From positions 1-64,000 of the forward strand of contig VXQT01000002.1 of NCBI GenBank assembly GCA_009838915.1: a stretch of DNA of 64,000 bases, read 5' to 3'. Numbering within the stretch: the first letter of the stretch is position 1; every line of letters starts with the position of its first letter. Positions 7,500 to 21,542 of this stretch are shown one piece after another. The notes beneath the pieces are model-generated. The model had not been told where the DNA came from and did no database searches. It saw only the letters and a list, made by a program, of their open reading frames with translations. Source of the stretch: Chloroflexota bacterium. Its GTDB lineage: Bacteria; Chloroflexota; Dehalococcoidia; Bin125. A program made the position numbers and the translations under genes.

Positions 7500-8585
7500 T
7501 CAGACATTGAAGAGGATGTGCAGGGTGTCGCCGTCCCGGACTTCGTAGTCCTTGCCTTCGGTGCGGGAGAGGGCTCGTTTCTTCGCTTCGGCTTCGGCGG
7601 CCGATGCGCCGACCGCTTCGCCGCAGGTGAGCAGATCGTCCCAGCGCACGACTTCGGCGCGGATGAAGCCACGTTCCATGTCCGTGTGAATGCGACCGGC
7701 GGCCTGCGGCGCGGTGTCGCCGGAGCGGGTTGTCCAGGCCCGGCATTCGTCCGGCCCGACGGTGAAGAAGGTGCGCAGGCCGAGCAGACGAAAGGTCTCC
7801 TGCAGCGCCGTCTCGACCGCGCCGGCGCCCACGCCCAGTTCTTCGCGGTATGCGGCGGCCTCGTCGTCGTCGAAGTCGCGCAGTTCTTCCTCCAGCCTGG
7901 CGGAGAGGGCAATCCCCTCGACGCCGCCGATAGACGCAGCGTCTTCACCGACATTGAAGATGGTCAGCATCGGGCGCTCGGTGAGGAAGCGGTAGTGGCG
8001 GATGTCGGCGCGTTCGAGGCCGGAGATGGGCGCGTCGAGCAGGGTGCCGCCGTCGCCGAGGTGGGATTGCAGCCGGCCGAGCAGATCGACTTCGCGGTCG
8101 GCGGCGACGCGCTCGGCGGCCTTCATCGACTTGGTCTCCTGCGCGATGCGCTGCAGGCGCTTCTCGATGAGTGCGAGGTCGGCGAAGGTCAGTTCGAGCT
8201 GCATTGCCTCGATGTCGGCGCCCGGGTCGATTCGTTCCGCGGGATGGGGAACGGCGTCATTGTCGAAGGCGCGGACGACGTGAACCAGCGCGTCGAGCTG
8301 GGCAAGTTGGTCCAGCAGCCTTGACGAGGGCGGTTCGCTGCTGCCGCTCAACGCGCCGGCAAACCCCGCACCGGGGAAGTCGACGACATCGAGGACGGAC
8401 GGCGTGGTCTTGCGCGGCTGATAGAGCTGCGAAAGCCGCGTCAGGCGCGCGTCGGGCGCAGGAACGACGCCCTCGTGCGGATCCTGGTGGGTCGAGAAGC
8501 CCGTCGCCCGTCCGGCTCCGGTCAGGGCGTTGAAGAGGGTCGTCTTTCCGGAGCGCTCGAAGCCGATCAGTCCGATGGAGGTCAT
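7500..8585 (-). CDS. YchF/OLA1-like GTPase/ATPase, divergent
   Basis: This 361-aa protein matches YchF in length and plan: an N-terminal G domain, a helical coiled insert (about 130-190) and a C-terminal TGS-like domain with LRTFFTVGPDECRAWT, GRIHTDMERGFIRAEV and the ending GDTLHILFNV. YchF binds ATP and the ribosome in stress responses. The G1 loop here is GFERSGKT (8-15), where orthologues usually read GLPNVGKS. The switch II region is DFPGAG rather than DIAGLV, and the base-recognition strand reads IFNVGED. It may be a divergent YchF or a paralogue. Nucleotide preference cannot be settled from the sequence alone. Confidence 0.85.
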   Translation of the reverse strand: MTSIGLIGFERSGKTTLFNALTGAGRATGFSTHQDPHEGVVPAPDARLTRLSQLYQPRKTTPSVLDVVDFPGAGFAGALSGSSEPPSSRLLDQLAQLDALVHVVRAFDNDAVPHPAERIDPGADIEAMQLELTFADLALIEKRLQRIAQETKSMKAAERVAADREVDLLGRLQSHLGDGGTLLDAPISGLERADIRHYRFLTERPMLTIFNVGEDAASIGGVEGIALSARLEEELRDFDDDEAAAYREELGVGAGAVETALQETFRLLGLRTFFTVGPDECRAWTTRSGDTAPQAAGRIHTDMERGFIRAEVVRWDDLLTCGEAVGASAAEAEAKKRALSRTEGKDYEVRDGDTLHILFNV

Positions 8586-8632
8586 GGCCGTATCGTTGCA
8601 CGGCCGCCGTCAACGGTCAGTCGCGCAGGGCG

Positions 8633-9132
8633 CTATCTCAGGCGCGCGGGATCGAATTTCGTCACCCCGAGCCCGGGTTGCCGCGGGTCGGAGAACGCCT
8701 CGCCGACCAGCCTGATCGAGTCGCGCATCGCCGCCCAGTCGACGCTTAACGCAGCCTCCTGCGTCGATTGCCAGCGGTACGCCTGGTGCTCGTCCGAGAG
8801 CGTCGGCTCGGCATCGACCGCGACGAGGGCGACGAAGGCGGGGACGAAGTAGATGGTGTCGTTCTCGGGGTTGTAGAACGTCTCGGGGCGATCGATGCGG
8901 AACCAGCGCTCGACCGGGAGCGCGGTCTCTTCGTCCAGTTCGCGCAGCGCCGCCTGCCAGGCGGTCTCGCCCTGGCGCTCTTCAATGTGGCCGCCAACGG
9001 TCTGCCAGGCCCCGGCGAAGCGGTGGTCGTCGGGCCGCTGGAGCATCAGCAGCTCGACGCCGTCTCCGCTCGGGGCCGGCCGCACGATGTAGACGGCGAC
9101 GATGTTGCTGCGAATCCGGGGCACGAGCCGGG

Positions 9133-9145
<13 letters not shown>
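8633..9145 (-). CDS. Nudix hydrolase
   Basis: This 170-aa Nudix-fold pyrophosphohydrolase has the box GGHIEERQGETAWQAALREL followed by DEETAL. It carries a two-residue insertion between the Gly and first Glu relative to the usual Gx5Ex7REUxEE spacing, but keeps all metal-binding glutamates. The region FYNPENDTIYFVPAFVA resembles the dATP/dihydroneopterin-triphosphate branch (NudB-like), though no substrate can be assigned. The ATG overlaps the 3' end of trmO by 13 bp; an alternative GTG at 9124 would remove the overlap. Confidence 0.87.
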
Positions 9146-12606
<3,461 letters not shown>

Positions 12607-12636
12607 GCGTGCTCTCCAAGAGCCGGGAAGCGGAAT

Positions 12637-14564
<1,928 letters not shown>

Positions 14565-14567
<3 letters not shown>

Positions 14568-14573
14568 TCCACA
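14565..14573 (+). promoter_or_regulatory. Perfect DnaA box TTATCCACA
   Basis: TTATCCACA matches the consensus DnaA-binding 9-mer exactly. It lies between dnaA and obgE, on top of the putative obgE -10. It is a single box, without the cluster or AT-rich unwinding element expected of an origin, so a regulatory role is as likely as a replication role. Confidence 0.55.
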
Positions 14574-14833
14574 CGCTCGGCAGTTGCTCCGGATCAGCGA
14601 TCAGGACTTGGATCTCAGGTGTTAGATACGTGCTGATGTCGTTGTCTGTCATCTGGGTCTTGGGGAAGAATCCGTCGAATGCTGTCCCTGGCACATGATC
14701 GGTGCTCTGCGACCGTTGGTCGGTCGTGGAGCGGCGGGCGCTGCGGCTGGACGGTTGGTGGACGCGTCGTGGACGAGGTCCGAGCGAGCCGAGCCGGTGT
14801 GCCCGGCGCGTGGACGGGCTTCCGAGTACCTGT
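14574..14833. other. Intergenic region between dnaA and obgE
   Basis: I find no convincing gene in these 260 bp. A short minus-strand frame (14649-14882) runs into dnaA and has no family features. No further DnaA boxes, T-tailed hairpin or repeat are visible. Confidence 0.5.
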
Positions 14834-16237
14834 TTAGAGATGCAGGCGGGAGCGAATCTCGGAGATCTGCTGTAGCCACCACTGGGTCTCGGCCTCGGCG
14901 GTTTGCGCGAGCAAGCGCTCGACCTTGTCGCGGCCGTGCAGGACCGTGGAGTGGTCGCGGCCGCCCAGCGCCTCGCCGATTGCGTGCAGTGACAGATCGG
15001 TGTGGCGGCAGGCGAGGTACATCACGATTTGGCGCGCCCGGGCGGTGCGCCGATCCTTGCGCGGCGACGTAAAGAGCTCGGGCGGGACGCCGGTGATGTC
15101 GGCTGCGGCCGCGATCAGCTCAGGAATGGTCGGCTTCGCCTTGCGCAACTCCTCGTGCGGGAGTCCGGCCAGCGCCTTCATCACGATCGCCGGGGTGATC
15201 GGGCTGCGCTCCATCTCGGAATACATGCGCACGCGCTGCAGCGCGCCGAGCAAGGCGCGGACGTTGGTGCCGCCGCGCTCAGCGACCATCAGCAGCGTGC
15301 CGTCGTCGATCTCCATCTGCCAGTTGTCCAATGTGCGCTGCAGAATCGCGATCCGCAGTTCGAGGTCCGGCGGATTGATTTCGACAACCAGTCCGCCCTC
15401 GAATCTCGTGACCAGGCGCTCCCCGAGTCCGGTCAGCAGTCGCGGCGGCATATCGGAGGCGATCACGATCTGGCGGTCGCGCTGATGCAGGGCGTTGAAG
15501 ACGTTGTAGAACTCGTCCTGCGTCTGGACCTTGCCGCCGAGCTTTTGCACGTCGTCAATGATTAGGACTTCGGCCGATTCGTACTTCTCCTGGAATGCAG
15601 CCCGTTCGCCGGCGCCGACGCTGTTGACGAACTGCCGCACGTACGACTCGGTATCGACCAGGACGGTGTAGTAGCGCTGCATTGTGACGTGGGCAATGGC
15701 GTGCAGCAGGTGGGTCTTGCCCAGGCCGGAACTGGAGTAAATGAAGAGAGGATTGGTGTCCTCGCCCGGATGGAAGGCGACGCGCCGAGCGGCGGTTACC
15801 GCGATCTGGTTGGAAGCGCCCTCGACGAAGCGGTCGAAGGTCGCCTGTGCCAGCACTGCAGGGCGGCTGCGGGCTGGTTGGATCGGCTGGCTGCGTTCGG
15901 CGTCTGCGCCGTGGCTGGATGACAGGTTCAACGCCGGGGCGACGGGCTCGGGCCGAGGAGCGACGCGGAGCTCGATCTCCATGCTGCGGCCGGCGGCCTC
16001 GCGGACGGCGGAGGCGAGGTGCGGGTAGTAGCTGCCCCGCAAGGTCTCGAGCTTGAACACGGTCGGCACGCCTACGTGCAGAACGCCGCCGCGAATCTCG
16101 ACCGCGTGCGTCTCGGAGAACCAGGTGTCGAAGGTGTCGCGGCCCAACGTGTTGCGCAGAAGTTCGAGCGCCCGCTGCCAGATCGCGCGCGGGTCGGAGT
16201 GAGGATCGTTGAACGAGCGAACTGATCTCGTGACCAT
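14834..16237 (-). CDS. dnaA: Chromosomal replication initiator DnaA
   Basis: This 467-aa protein has an N-terminal interaction domain (WQRALELLRNTLGRDTFDTW), a variable linker, an AAA+ core and the domain IV helix-turn-helix. The core has Walker A GLGKTH (about 171-176), Walker B VLIIDDVQKL and the sensor/arginine-finger region GLGERLVTRFEGGLVV. Domain IV carries ACRHTDLSLHAIGEALGGRD and HSTVLHG, the DnaA signature. I prefer ATG 16237 because AGGAGG lies 10 nt upstream; a GTG at 16273 would add 12 residues. dnaN is not adjacent. The gene is divergent from coaX across a 401-bp gap. Confidence 0.97.
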   Translation of the reverse strand: MVTRSVRSFNDPHSDPRAIWQRALELLRNTLGRDTFDTWFSETHAVEIRGGVLHVGVPTVFKLETLRGSYYPHLASAVREAAGRSMEIELRVAPRPEPVAPALNLSSSHGADAERSQPIQPARSRPAVLAQATFDRFVEGASNQIAVTAARRVAFHPGEDTNPLFIYSSSGLGKTHLLHAIAHVTMQRYYTVLVDTESYVRQFVNSVGAGERAAFQEKYESAEVLIIDDVQKLGGKVQTQDEFYNVFNALHQRDRQIVIASDMPPRLLTGLGERLVTRFEGGLVVEINPPDLELRIAILQRTLDNWQMEIDDGTLLMVAERGGTNVRALLGALQRVRMYSEMERSPITPAIVMKALAGLPHEELRKAKPTIPELIAAAADITGVPPELFTSPRKDRRTARARQIVMYLACRHTDLSLHAIGEALGGRDHSTVLHGRDKVERLLAQTAEAETQWWLQQISEIRSRLHL

Positions 16238-16638
16238 GCCGTGCGAGCCTCCTGGTGACTGCGCGCCACTCACGCGACGGGAAAAAGTGCCGGGTAACGA
16301 CCAGATACGATGCGGTTCGCGGGGGTCGCTTGAGGGAACATACTAACCAGCGTTGGCGGTGACAACAGGGAAGCTCCGATTCGGTCGGGATGGCCGCCAA
16401 ACGAGACTGCTCATCCACATTCTCCCCAACCTCTTCACGACACACGTCGGGTCACTTGACATTGACGGCGAAATAGTGGCTGCAGGCGCAGCAGTCTTGG
16501 ACCCGACGATCAATGCTCACTGCGGTCGGGCGCGTAGAATGCACGAAATCGGGATCCCGAGTCGCGCGGCGGCGCGTTCGGAGAAGCGCTCGGCAAGGGC
16601 GGCAACGACGCGCAAGCGCACGGCGAGGAGATCGGATC
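16238..16638. other. dnaA-coaX divergent intergenic region
   Basis: This 401-bp gap between divergent genes holds the AGGAGG ribosome-binding site of dnaA, a DnaA-box-like TCATCCACA (16411-16419), a TTGACA hexamer (16456-16461) without a clear partner, and GAGGAG 8 nt before the coaX GTG. A frame upstream of coaX (from 16513) is arginine-rich and unlike the family N-terminus. It could contain part of a replication origin, but I see neither a box cluster nor an AT-rich element. Confidence 0.55.
16411..16419 (+). promoter_or_regulatory. Near-consensus DnaA box TCATCCACA
   Basis: This differs from TTATCCACA at one base. It sits 174 bp upstream of the dnaA start, a position typical for DnaA autoregulation. 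Confidence 0.4.
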
Positions 16639-17415
16639 GTGCTGATCGCGATCGACATCGGCAACACGACCCTCCAGATTGGCGTGTTTAACGATCGTAA
16701 AATTGTTCACACCTGGCGGCTGGCCACGAACCATGATCGATTGTCAGACGAGTACGGCATCTTCGTCGCTTCGCTATTGCGTTACGAGGGCATCCGGATC
16801 GAGCAGATCGACGGCGCGATCATCTCTTCGGTCGTGCCGGCGCTGGCGCCCGTCTTCCAGGAAGTTTGCCGGCGGTTCCTGCGCACCGAGCCGCTGTTAG
16901 TCTCGCCGCACATGCGCAAGCCGGTGCGGGTCGCAATCGAACACACGGAGGAGCTGGGCGCGGACCGAATCGTCGACGCCGTGGCGGCAGTCTCGCGCTA
17001 TGGCCCGCCGCCGCTGATCGTGGTCGACTTCGGTACGGCGACGGTGTTTGACGCGATCAACGAGTCCGGGGTCTACATCGGCGGGGCGATTTCGCCGGGC
17101 ATCGGCATCTCGACCGAGGCGCTGTTCGACCGCGCCAGCCGGCTGGCGCGGATCGATCTGGATCGTCCCCCGGCGGCGATCGGCACCCGCACCGAGACGG
17201 CGCTGCAGAGCGGCATCCTGTTCGGCTACGTCGGCCTGGTGGAAGGCATCATCGCGCGATTCCGTCAGGAGCTGGGCGACGCCAGGGTGGTGGCCACGGG
17301 CGGCTGGGCTCCGCGGATCGCCGAAGAGACGCAGGTGCTGGACGTGGTGGACGAAGATCTGATTCTCTGGGGGTTGCGCGAGCTTTACTACTACAACGCT
17401 GAAGGCACACCATGA
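16639..17415 (+). CDS. coaX: Type III pantothenate kinase
   Basis: This 258-aa ASKHA-fold kinase performs the first step of coenzyme A synthesis. It has the phosphate loop IAIDIGNTTLQIGVF with the catalytic Asp at residue 6, then HTWRLATN, GADRIVDAVAAVSRYG, the VVDFGTATVFDAI strand, GGAISPGIGISTEALF and GYVGLVEG. The GTG at 16639 has GAGGAG 8 nt upstream; the frame is open to 16513 but encodes only Arg-rich sequence there. Its stop overlaps coaBC as ATGA, so pantothenate phosphorylation and the next CoA steps are co-translated. Confidence 0.96.
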   Translation: MLIAIDIGNTTLQIGVFNDRKIVHTWRLATNHDRLSDEYGIFVASLLRYEGIRIEQIDGAIISSVVPALAPVFQEVCRRFLRTEPLLVSPHMRKPVRVAIEHTEELGADRIVDAVAAVSRYGPPPLIVVDFGTATVFDAINESGVYIGGAISPGIGISTEALFDRASRLARIDLDRPPAAIGTRTETALQSGILFGYVGLVEGIIARFRQELGDARVVATGGWAPRIAEETQVLDVVDEDLILWGLRELYYYNAEGTP

Positions 17416-18659
17416 GCCAGCCCGAGTCGGCACCGACTCCGCGCCCGCTGCGCGGCAGGCGGGTCACGCTTGGCGTGAGCGGCTCGATCTCGGCGTACAA
17501 GAGCGTCGAAGCGGCGCGCCGGCTGGAGGATGCCGGGGCGATCGTCGATGTCGCGCTCACGCCGTCTGCGGCCCGTTTCATTCCGCCGCTCACATACCGC
17601 TCGCTGGTGCAGGGCGAGGTTGCGGCCGACCTCTGGGATCCGTCCGCGCCTGCCGAGCAGCACGTGGCGATGGGCCGACGGGCCGACGCGATGCTCGTCG
17701 CCCCGGCTTCGGCAACGACGATCGCCAAGCTCGCCCAGGGGATCGGTGACAACCCGGTCACCCTGACCGCACTGGCGACCGACGCGCCGCTGGTGGTCGC
17801 ACCGGCGATGGACTCGGTCATGTACGGTCAGCCGTCGGTGCAGGCCAATCTGGAGTTGCTCAAGGCCAGGGGTGCGTTCATCGCAGGACCGGCAGTTGGC
17901 CGCCTGGCCTCGGGCGGCAGCGGTCTGGGACGGTTGATCGAGCCGATCGAGCTGGCGGCAGCGGTGCGCTCGGCCATCGGCCGCACGGTTGGCGAGCTGC
18001 GCGGCCGCCACATCATTGTCACGGCCGGCGGTACGCGGGAGCCGATCGATCCGGTGCGCTTCGTGGGCAATCACTCGAGCGGCAAGATGGGCATCGCGGT
18101 GGCCGAGGCGTCGCGCGACCAGGGCGCTGCCGTGACGCTGGTCACGACCCAGCCGCCGCCGCAGGGACTGTACGGCATCGTCGTGCGCCCGGTCGGCACG
18201 GCGCTGGAGATGCAGGAAGCGATCCGGAACGCCGCGCGCGGCGCCGACGCGCTGGTCATGGCCGCAGCGGTCGCCGACTACCGGCCGGCCGAGGCCGCCG
18301 AATCCAAGCTCAAGAAACAGGACGCCGAGGCCGCCGGCATGACCATCGAGCTGGTGGAGAATCCCGACGTGATTGCCTCAATCGACGCGCCGCACTTGCT
18401 CAAGGTCGGCTTCGCCGCCGAGACGGACGACTTGATCGCCAACGCGCAGGCCAAGATTGAGAAGAAGGGCCTCGCGTTCATCGTCGCGAACGACGTGTCC
18501 CAATCCGACGCGGGATTCCAGGTCGATACGAACCGAGTCGTACTGCTCGACGAGTCAGGCGAGCCGGAGCGCTTGCCGCTGCTGCACAAGTACGACGTCG
18601 GCGTGGCAATCCTGGAGCGGCTGAAGTCACATCATGGTTGGCCGGCCAGTTCTGAGTAG
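17412..18659 (+). CDS. coaBC: Bifunctional phosphopantothenoylcysteine decarboxylase/synthetase
   Basis: This 415-aa fusion carries the flavin decarboxylase CoaC (about 1-190) and the CTP-dependent synthetase CoaB (about 195-410). CoaC has GVSGSISAYK, the catalytic His84 and PASATTIAKLAQGI. CoaB has TAGGTREPIDPVRFV, SSGKMG and AAVADYRP. Two CoaC positions differ from the E. coli Dfp pattern: the PxMN motif reads PAMD (131-134), and the substrate-flap Cys is Ser167 (LASGGSGLGR). Actinobacterial CoaBC proteins also lack that Cys, so activity is still expected. It overlaps coaX by 4 bp. Confidence 0.95.
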   Translation: MSQPESAPTPRPLRGRRVTLGVSGSISAYKSVEAARRLEDAGAIVDVALTPSAARFIPPLTYRSLVQGEVAADLWDPSAPAEQHVAMGRRADAMLVAPASATTIAKLAQGIGDNPVTLTALATDAPLVVAPAMDSVMYGQPSVQANLELLKARGAFIAGPAVGRLASGGSGLGRLIEPIELAAAVRSAIGRTVGELRGRHIIVTAGGTREPIDPVRFVGNHSSGKMGIAVAEASRDQGAAVTLVTTQPPPQGLYGIVVRPVGTALEMQEAIRNAARGADALVMAAAVADYRPAEAAESKLKKQDAEAAGMTIELVENPDVIASIDAPHLLKVGFAAETDDLIANAQAKIEKKGLAFIVANDVSQSDAGFQVDTNRVVLLDESGEPERLPLLHKYDVGVAILERLKSHHGWPASSE

Positions 18660-18688
18660 CGCCCCTTCCATCATGCCCGCGCCTATTC

Positions 18689-18850
18689 CGTCATTCCCGC
18701 GCAGGCGGGAATCCATCCGCCGCGACTTTGTCGGGCACGAGGGCGTACCGGAGTTCGTACACAGGCCGGGAACGGCGAAGACGTTATCGGAGGCTCGCGG
18801 AGATTTCAGGCTTGGTCCTGGATGGATTCCCGCCTGCGCGGGAATGACGA
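18689..18850. repeat. NIME-like element: inverted ATTCCC-N8-GGGAAT arms around a 105-bp core
   Basis: Two imperfect-palindrome arms face each other, 18689-18716 and 18822-18850. Each contains ATTCCC-N8-GGGAAT and they are inverse complements of one another (GTCATTCCCGCGCAGGCGGG and its reverse). They enclose about 105 bp. A second element of the same length and arms, but with a different core, lies at 21897-22058. It encodes nothing and sits between the coaBC and ybjQ 3' ends. Confidence 0.85.
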
Positions 18851-18896
18851 GAAAGATGGGATCGACGCGGAAGGAGGAGATCGGAGGTAGGTGCAC

Positions 18897-19217
18897 TCAC
18901 TTCAACCTGACCGCTGTGCCGTACATGTAGACCTCGGCCAGGTTCTGGCCGATATCGCTGGAGGCCATCTGGGTCATCACGATGGCGTCAGCGCCCAACG
19001 CCTCGGCTTCCGCGACGAGATCGGCCAGCACTTGCTCGCGGGTCTCCCGCATCAGTCGCTTGTAGGCGTGAATCTCACCGCCGAACAGGCTCTTGATCCC
19101 GGCCAGAATGTCGCGCCCTACATTGCGCGAACGCACGGAGTTGGCCGAGACGAGGCCGTAGACCTCGGCGATTTCGCGGTTGGGCACAGTCGGGGTCGTC
19201 ACGACCAGCATCTTCAA
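18897..19217 (-). CDS. YbjQ/UPF0145 family protein
   Basis: This 106-aa protein has the whole YbjQ pattern: VVTTPTVPNREIAEVYGLVS, RNVGRDILAGIKSLFGGEI, Y-x-x-L-MRETREQVLADLVAEAEALGADAIV and a C-terminal VYMYGTAVRL. The fold forms pentamers and is labelled heavy-metal-binding, but its role is not established. It starts within the stop of the PAP2 gene (4-bp overlap), so the two are coupled. Its 3' end borders the inverted-repeat element. Confidence 0.9.
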   Translation of the reverse strand: MKMLVVTTPTVPNREIAEVYGLVSANSVRSRNVGRDILAGIKSLFGGEIHAYKRLMRETREQVLADLVAEAEALGADAIVMTQMASSDIGQNLAEVYMYGTAVRLK

Positions 19218-19927
19218 CTCCTTGACAGCAAACTCCAGCTCTGCGGATTCAGCTTACGGATCGAAAGGGCGATCAGCCAGGCGGCGACGCAGACGGAGAC
19301 GCCGGCAACGGCGTCGAGCGTCCAGTGATTCGCCGTGGCGACCACGGCCCAACACTGCGACAGCGGAATCGCAATCGCCAGGAGTCGAGCGCTCCGGCGT
19401 GGCGAAATTCTCCAGAGCGCGATCCCGGCCAGCAACGCCCAGCCGACGTGCAGCGAGGGCAGGGCGGCATAGGGATTGACGAAGAGTCCGACCTCCTGCG
19501 CCTGGTAGGCGGGCGCGGCGCGCAGGGCGAGCGTGTCGATGTAGCCGAGCTCGGGCATCAGCCGCGGCGGCGCTGTAGGGAACAGGTAGTAGGAGGCCAT
19601 GCCCACCGCCGCCGAGATCAGCAGCGCGTTGCGGAACAGACGCCAGACGCGCCGGTCGGCCCGCCAGAGCCAGACGGCGAAGACGATCAGCAGCGGCATG
19701 TGGCCCCAAAAGTAGGCGCCGTTGGCGAGGTCGATCAGCAGGTCGGAGCCGAGGATGGCCTCGTGGATCGCCGTTTCCCAATCGAGCCGCAGCCGGACTT
19801 CGAGCTCGAGGATGTCGCGAGCGCGTTGGAACGCCTCGTCGGCGCGGTCGGAGACTGCCCCGCGCACCAGGTAGTAGATCAGCCCGGCCACGGCCACAGC
19901 GGCCAGTTCGCGTAGGAATTCCCGCAT
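19214..19927 (-). CDS. PAP2-family membrane phosphatase (Aur1/Ipt1-like)
   Basis: This 237-aa polytopic membrane protein has about six helices and the acid-phosphatase motifs YAALPSLHVGWALLAG (PSxH) and ANHWTLDAVAG (HxxxD). The order and the long spacing to the N-terminus resemble the inositolphosphotransferase branch, suggesting action on lipid phosphates or head-group exchange. The first PAP2 motif (KxxxxxxRP) is not obvious. ATG 19927 is preceded at 6 nt by TACTGT; the frame is open to 19990 but that part precedes the first helix. Confidence 0.88.
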   Translation of the reverse strand: MREFLRELAAVAVAGLIYYLVRGAVSDRADEAFQRARDILELEVRLRLDWETAIHEAILGSDLLIDLANGAYFWGHMPLLIVFAVWLWRADRRVWRLFRNALLISAAVGMASYYLFPTAPPRLMPELGYIDTLALRAAPAYQAQEVGLFVNPYAALPSLHVGWALLAGIALWRISPRRSARLLAIAIPLSQCWAVVATANHWTLDAVAGVSVCVAAWLIALSIRKLNPQSWSLLSRS

Positions 19928-19933
19928 TCGGCC

Positions 19934-19939
19934 ACAGTA
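19934..19939 (-). promoter_or_regulatory. Candidate leaderless -10 of the PAP2-ybjQ operon
   Basis: TACTGT on the minus strand, then GGCCGA and ATG 19927. The spacing is exactly 6 nt and no Shine-Dalgarno is present. Confidence 0.5.
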
Positions 19940-20016
19940 TTCGGGCTGATCGTTAGGATGATCTGGATTGCCCCGGGACCGATTGACCACGCCCGAAAGG
20001 GCCTTGAGAGACGGAC

Positions 20017-21510
20017 ATGGACATCCACGCCAGCGGTCAGCCTGCGCTCGACGCCGAGGCTGACCACCTGTTGATCTTCGCGACCAAGGACGACGACATC
20101 CTTGATGGCGGCGCGCTGCGCCTGCTCAATGACGCGCTCGACGGCGGGCTCACGCCGCTCGTCGCGGCGGGTGAGTTGACCGGCGCCGTGAACCAGACCG
20201 TGGTGATTCACACCTTCGGCAACATTGCCGCGCCGCGCGTCGTGATCGCCGGACTCGGGGCCGCCGAACAGATGGGACTGGACGAGATTCGTCATGCGGC
20301 GGCCTCAGGAGGGCGCAAGGCCCGCTCGCTCGCCTCGGGCACGCTCGCGGTAGCAGTGGACGGCGCGGAGTGTGGGTTGAGCGCCGAGGAGATCGCGGGC
20401 GCGATTGCAGAGGGCCTCGACCTGGGCCTCTACCGGTTCGACCGGCACCAGGCGCCGAAGCAGACACCGAACGTAATCGAGCGGGTCACGCTGCACTCAA
20501 GCAGCGTGGACGGAGTCGAGGCGGGCATCGCAGAGGGCCGCTCGCTGGCCGGGGCGGCGAACTTCGCCCGCGACCTGGCCAACGAGCCGTCCAATCTGCT
20601 GACCCCGACCGAGCTGGCCAATCGCGCCGAAGCATGGGCAGCCGATCACGATGTTGAGATCGAGATCATGGACGAGGCCGCCGCTGCTGAGTTGGGCATG
20701 GGCTCGTTCCTGGGCGTGGCCAAAGGCTCGCACCAGCCGGCCAGGTTCCTGATCCTGCGCCACCGCGGCGGCGCGGACGAGCCGGGGCTGGGCTATTGCG
20801 GCAAGGGCATCACCTTCGACACAGGCGGCATCTCGATCAAGCCGGCCGCCAACATGGAAGCAATGAAGCAGGACATGTCGGGCGCGGCGGCTGTGGTCGC
20901 CTCGATGGGCGCGATTGCCGACCTCAAGCTGCCGATCAACGTGACCGCGCTCGCGCCCTGCACCGAGAACATGCCCGGCGGCAATGCGATCAAGCCGGGC
21001 GACCTGCTCACCGCCATGAACGGCGCGACGATCGAGGTGATCAACACCGACGCCGAGGGCCGGCTGGTCCTCGCCGATGCGCTCTCTTATGCCAATCACC
21101 TGGGGCTCTCGCCGCTGATCGACGTGGCGACGCTGACTGGCGCGGCCGCGGTGGCGTTGGGCGATGTCGCCACGGCCGTGATGGCCAACGACGACGAGAT
21201 CGCCGCGGAAGTGATCGAGGCGGGCAAGCGCGCGGGTGAGAAGTTCTGGCAATTGCCGATGTTCCCCGAATACGACGAGCAGCTTCGCAGCCAGGTCGCC
21301 GACGTGAAGAACACCGGGGGTCGGCTGGCGGGCGCGATCACGGCGGCCAAGTTCCTCGCCCGCTTCGCCGGCGACACGCCCTGGGCACACCTGGACATGG
21401 CCGGTACCGACGACGCGTCGAAGACGCGCGGCACGCAGGTCAAGGGCGCGACCGGCGTGCCCGTGCGCTCCCTCGTCCGTTTCGCCGAAGCCCGCGCCGC
21501 CGCGACGTAA
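20017..21510 (+). CDS. pepA: Leucyl aminopeptidase (M17)
   Basis: This 497-aa cytosolic zinc/manganese aminopeptidase has an N-terminal macro-like domain (1-165) and a C-terminal catalytic domain. Metal and catalytic motifs are GKGITFDTGGISIKP (with Lys and Asp), MKQDMSGAAAV and the M17 signature NTDAEGRLVLADAL. It releases N-terminal residues from peptides and would process imported oligopeptides. It is divergent from the PAP2 gene, with a GAGAG ribosome-binding site before the ATG. Confidence 0.96.
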   Translation: MDIHASGQPALDAEADHLLIFATKDDDILDGGALRLLNDALDGGLTPLVAAGELTGAVNQTVVIHTFGNIAAPRVVIAGLGAAEQMGLDEIRHAAASGGRKARSLASGTLAVAVDGAECGLSAEEIAGAIAEGLDLGLYRFDRHQAPKQTPNVIERVTLHSSSVDGVEAGIAEGRSLAGAANFARDLANEPSNLLTPTELANRAEAWAADHDVEIEIMDEAAAAELGMGSFLGVAKGSHQPARFLILRHRGGADEPGLGYCGKGITFDTGGISIKPAANMEAMKQDMSGAAAVVASMGAIADLKLPINVTALAPCTENMPGGNAIKPGDLLTAMNGATIEVINTDAEGRLVLADALSYANHLGLSPLIDVATLTGAAAVALGDVATAVMANDDEIAAEVIEAGKRAGEKFWQLPMFPEYDEQLRSQVADVKNTGGRLAGAITAAKFLARFAGDTPWAHLDMAGTDDASKTRGTQVKGATGVPVRSLVRFAEARAAAT

Positions 21511-21542
21511 CCTGAATGGACCACGCAGGGAAAGGCCGCACC

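Noticed and set aside
16513-16638. 42-residue N-terminal extension of CoaX
   Set aside because: It is Arg-rich, lies before the phosphate loop that starts CoaX proteins, and GTG 16639 has a good Shine-Dalgarno.
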